Of a stretch of 43,048 nt of DNA, positions 42,367 through 43,048 are shown one piece after another; positions within the stretch are counted from its first letter, which is position 1, and every line of letters begins with the position of its first letter. This DNA is from an uncultured Algimonas sp. (GTDB taxonomy: Bacteria; Pseudomonadota; Alphaproteobacteria; Caulobacterales; Maricaulaceae): assembly GCA_937923575.1 (NCBI GenBank), contig CALDUL010000025.1:1-43048 (forward strand), read 5' to 3'. The position numbers and the translations under genes were made by a program. The notes under the pieces are model-generated. The model worked only from the letters and a program-made list of their open reading frames with translations. It was not told the origin of the DNA and did not search any database.

Positions 42367-42981
42367 GCGACTGCGGGGCGGTCCCGCAGCAAGGGCAATC
42401 GAAATAGCGTTCCAAGCCGAAGGTGGCATGGGCGCGGGCGTCCGCCCCGATGGGACTAGACAAAAATAACAACCATTTTCGGGGCCTTCGCCCGCGCCGG
42501 ATGGTTTGCGCACGTCGCGCCTCGTTCCCGTCGTCCATCGCCCGCTCCAGCGGTCTCCCCCGAAAGGCCACAACCCTCCAGGCTCTAAGGCGCGCGCCTT
42601 TGCGCGGCGATGTCTTTCGGGTCCAAAGCGAAACCTGCGGAGCGCCGAGCCGTGCGTTATGCGACCCAGTCCCCGGAGATCAGGCTGAGCCGCGAGCGGC
42701 CGCGTTCGTAAGACGCACCGCTCCAGCCCCACGGGCGTGACCCCGCACCTGGCTCCTCGAACCACCCCCCGCTGAGCAAGAGACAACGCATCTCCCATGC
42801 CCGCAGCGGGTCCTCGCACTCTGCAGTAGTCCGAATAGGGGTGGATGCGATTGTTAAGTTCGGGGGATGGGCGAGGTGTGGAGCGCGCTGGCGGCGGGGA
42901 TGGGTGGAGGACGGCTAAGTCGGTGAGCGGGGACAGATCGAGTTTTGCCCCATCCCTGTCATAGAGACGCCAAGCCGGAGG

Positions 42982-43002
42982 CCCCGGCCACAGGGGCCGG
43001 GG
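42982..43002. repeat. GC-rich perfect hairpin
   Basis: CCCCGGCC-ACAGG-GGCCGGGG is an 8-bp perfect stem with a 5-base loop, 46 bp before the end of the window. It may end a transcript or be a REP-type palindrome. No T-run follows closely on the + strand. Confidence 0.6.
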
Positions 43003-43048
43003 ACAGGCGCGTTATGTTAATAATAAGTCCTCGCCCCCGGGGCTTGAC

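Larger units (their letters stand above)
42260..43048. other. Gene-free stretch at the right end
   Basis: No credible gene is visible in 789 bp on either strand; open frames here have low-complexity Arg/Ala/Pro translations and cross the repeats. The stretch holds four tandem 17-bp repeats (42299-42366) and a GC-rich hairpin near the end (42982-43002). The LuxR-type gene should end its transcript in the first part, but I see no clear terminator. Confidence 0.6.

Noticed and set aside
42115-42819. Open frames on the minus strand across the end of the LuxR-type gene and the repeats
   Set aside because: They run antisense through the HTH coding region and the 17-bp repeats, with Arg/Gly/Ala-rich translations.

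Overview
The window looks like chromosome of a high-GC alphaproteobacterium, most likely from the Caulobacterales/Maricaulales (Hyphomonadaceae-like) branch. The evidence is a divK-pleD pair with a CtrA-like TTAR-N7-TTAA site in front, a GTTC-N7-GTTC type LexA box in front of a zinc-finger dinB, and a DUF1523 gene next to a DUF6638-type gene. No phage, insertion sequence or CRISPR array is visible. The content is mostly core and metabolic genes with a few accessory genes.

Layout. 1-3417 (+): a tightly overlapping operon of unknown function (partial gene, an AT-rich two-TM orphan, a DUF6638-like protein, a small membrane protein, DUF1523), ended by a large inverted repeat. 3575-8597 (-): carotenoid oxygenase, ccmF, ccmI and an M50-type membrane peptidase; the last three overlap or nearly overlap. 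8711-9982 (+): acyl-CoA dehydrogenase. 9979-15191: a tyrosine-degradation block with a divergent MarR regulator and operator, then hppD, a VOC protein, maiA, fah, scoA and scoB, mostly joined by ATGA overlaps. Homogentisate dioxygenase (hmgA) is not in the block. 15267-20305: RNase R, an Aas-like acyl-activating enzyme, a Nudix hydrolase and rpmG. 20368-23644: pleD and divK (-) divergent from SOS-type dinB (+).

23641-32457 is a mixed run: YdjM-like membrane protein, monothiol thioredoxin-like lipoprotein, trypsin-like protease, DUF1330, MAPEG, leucine-dehydrogenase-like enzyme, a CobT homologue with altered active-site motifs, retropepsin-like protease, TauE, dusA and an AbfD-type dehydratase. 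The dehydratase lies 3 bp behind a PQQ-cytochrome c alcohol dehydrogenase (32461-34611) with a lipobox.

34702-38220 (-) is the most interesting block. It is an operon of a short phage-like PRPP-synthetase homologue, a NAMPT/NadV homologue, an NrtR regulator and a 5'(3')-deoxyribonucleotidase, with an inverted repeat in front. The first two genes have the composition of the NARP1 pathway, which in phages rebuilds NAD+ from ADP-ribose and nicotinamide. The alternative is ordinary nicotinamide salvage.

38468-42259: tRNA-Asp, tRNA-Val, SemiSWEET, cspA with structured flanks, a small VOC protein, a hypothetical protein and a LuxR-type regulator with a perfect 9-bp inverted repeat just upstream. 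42260-43048 has no credible gene but holds four tandem 17-bp repeats and a strong GC hairpin.
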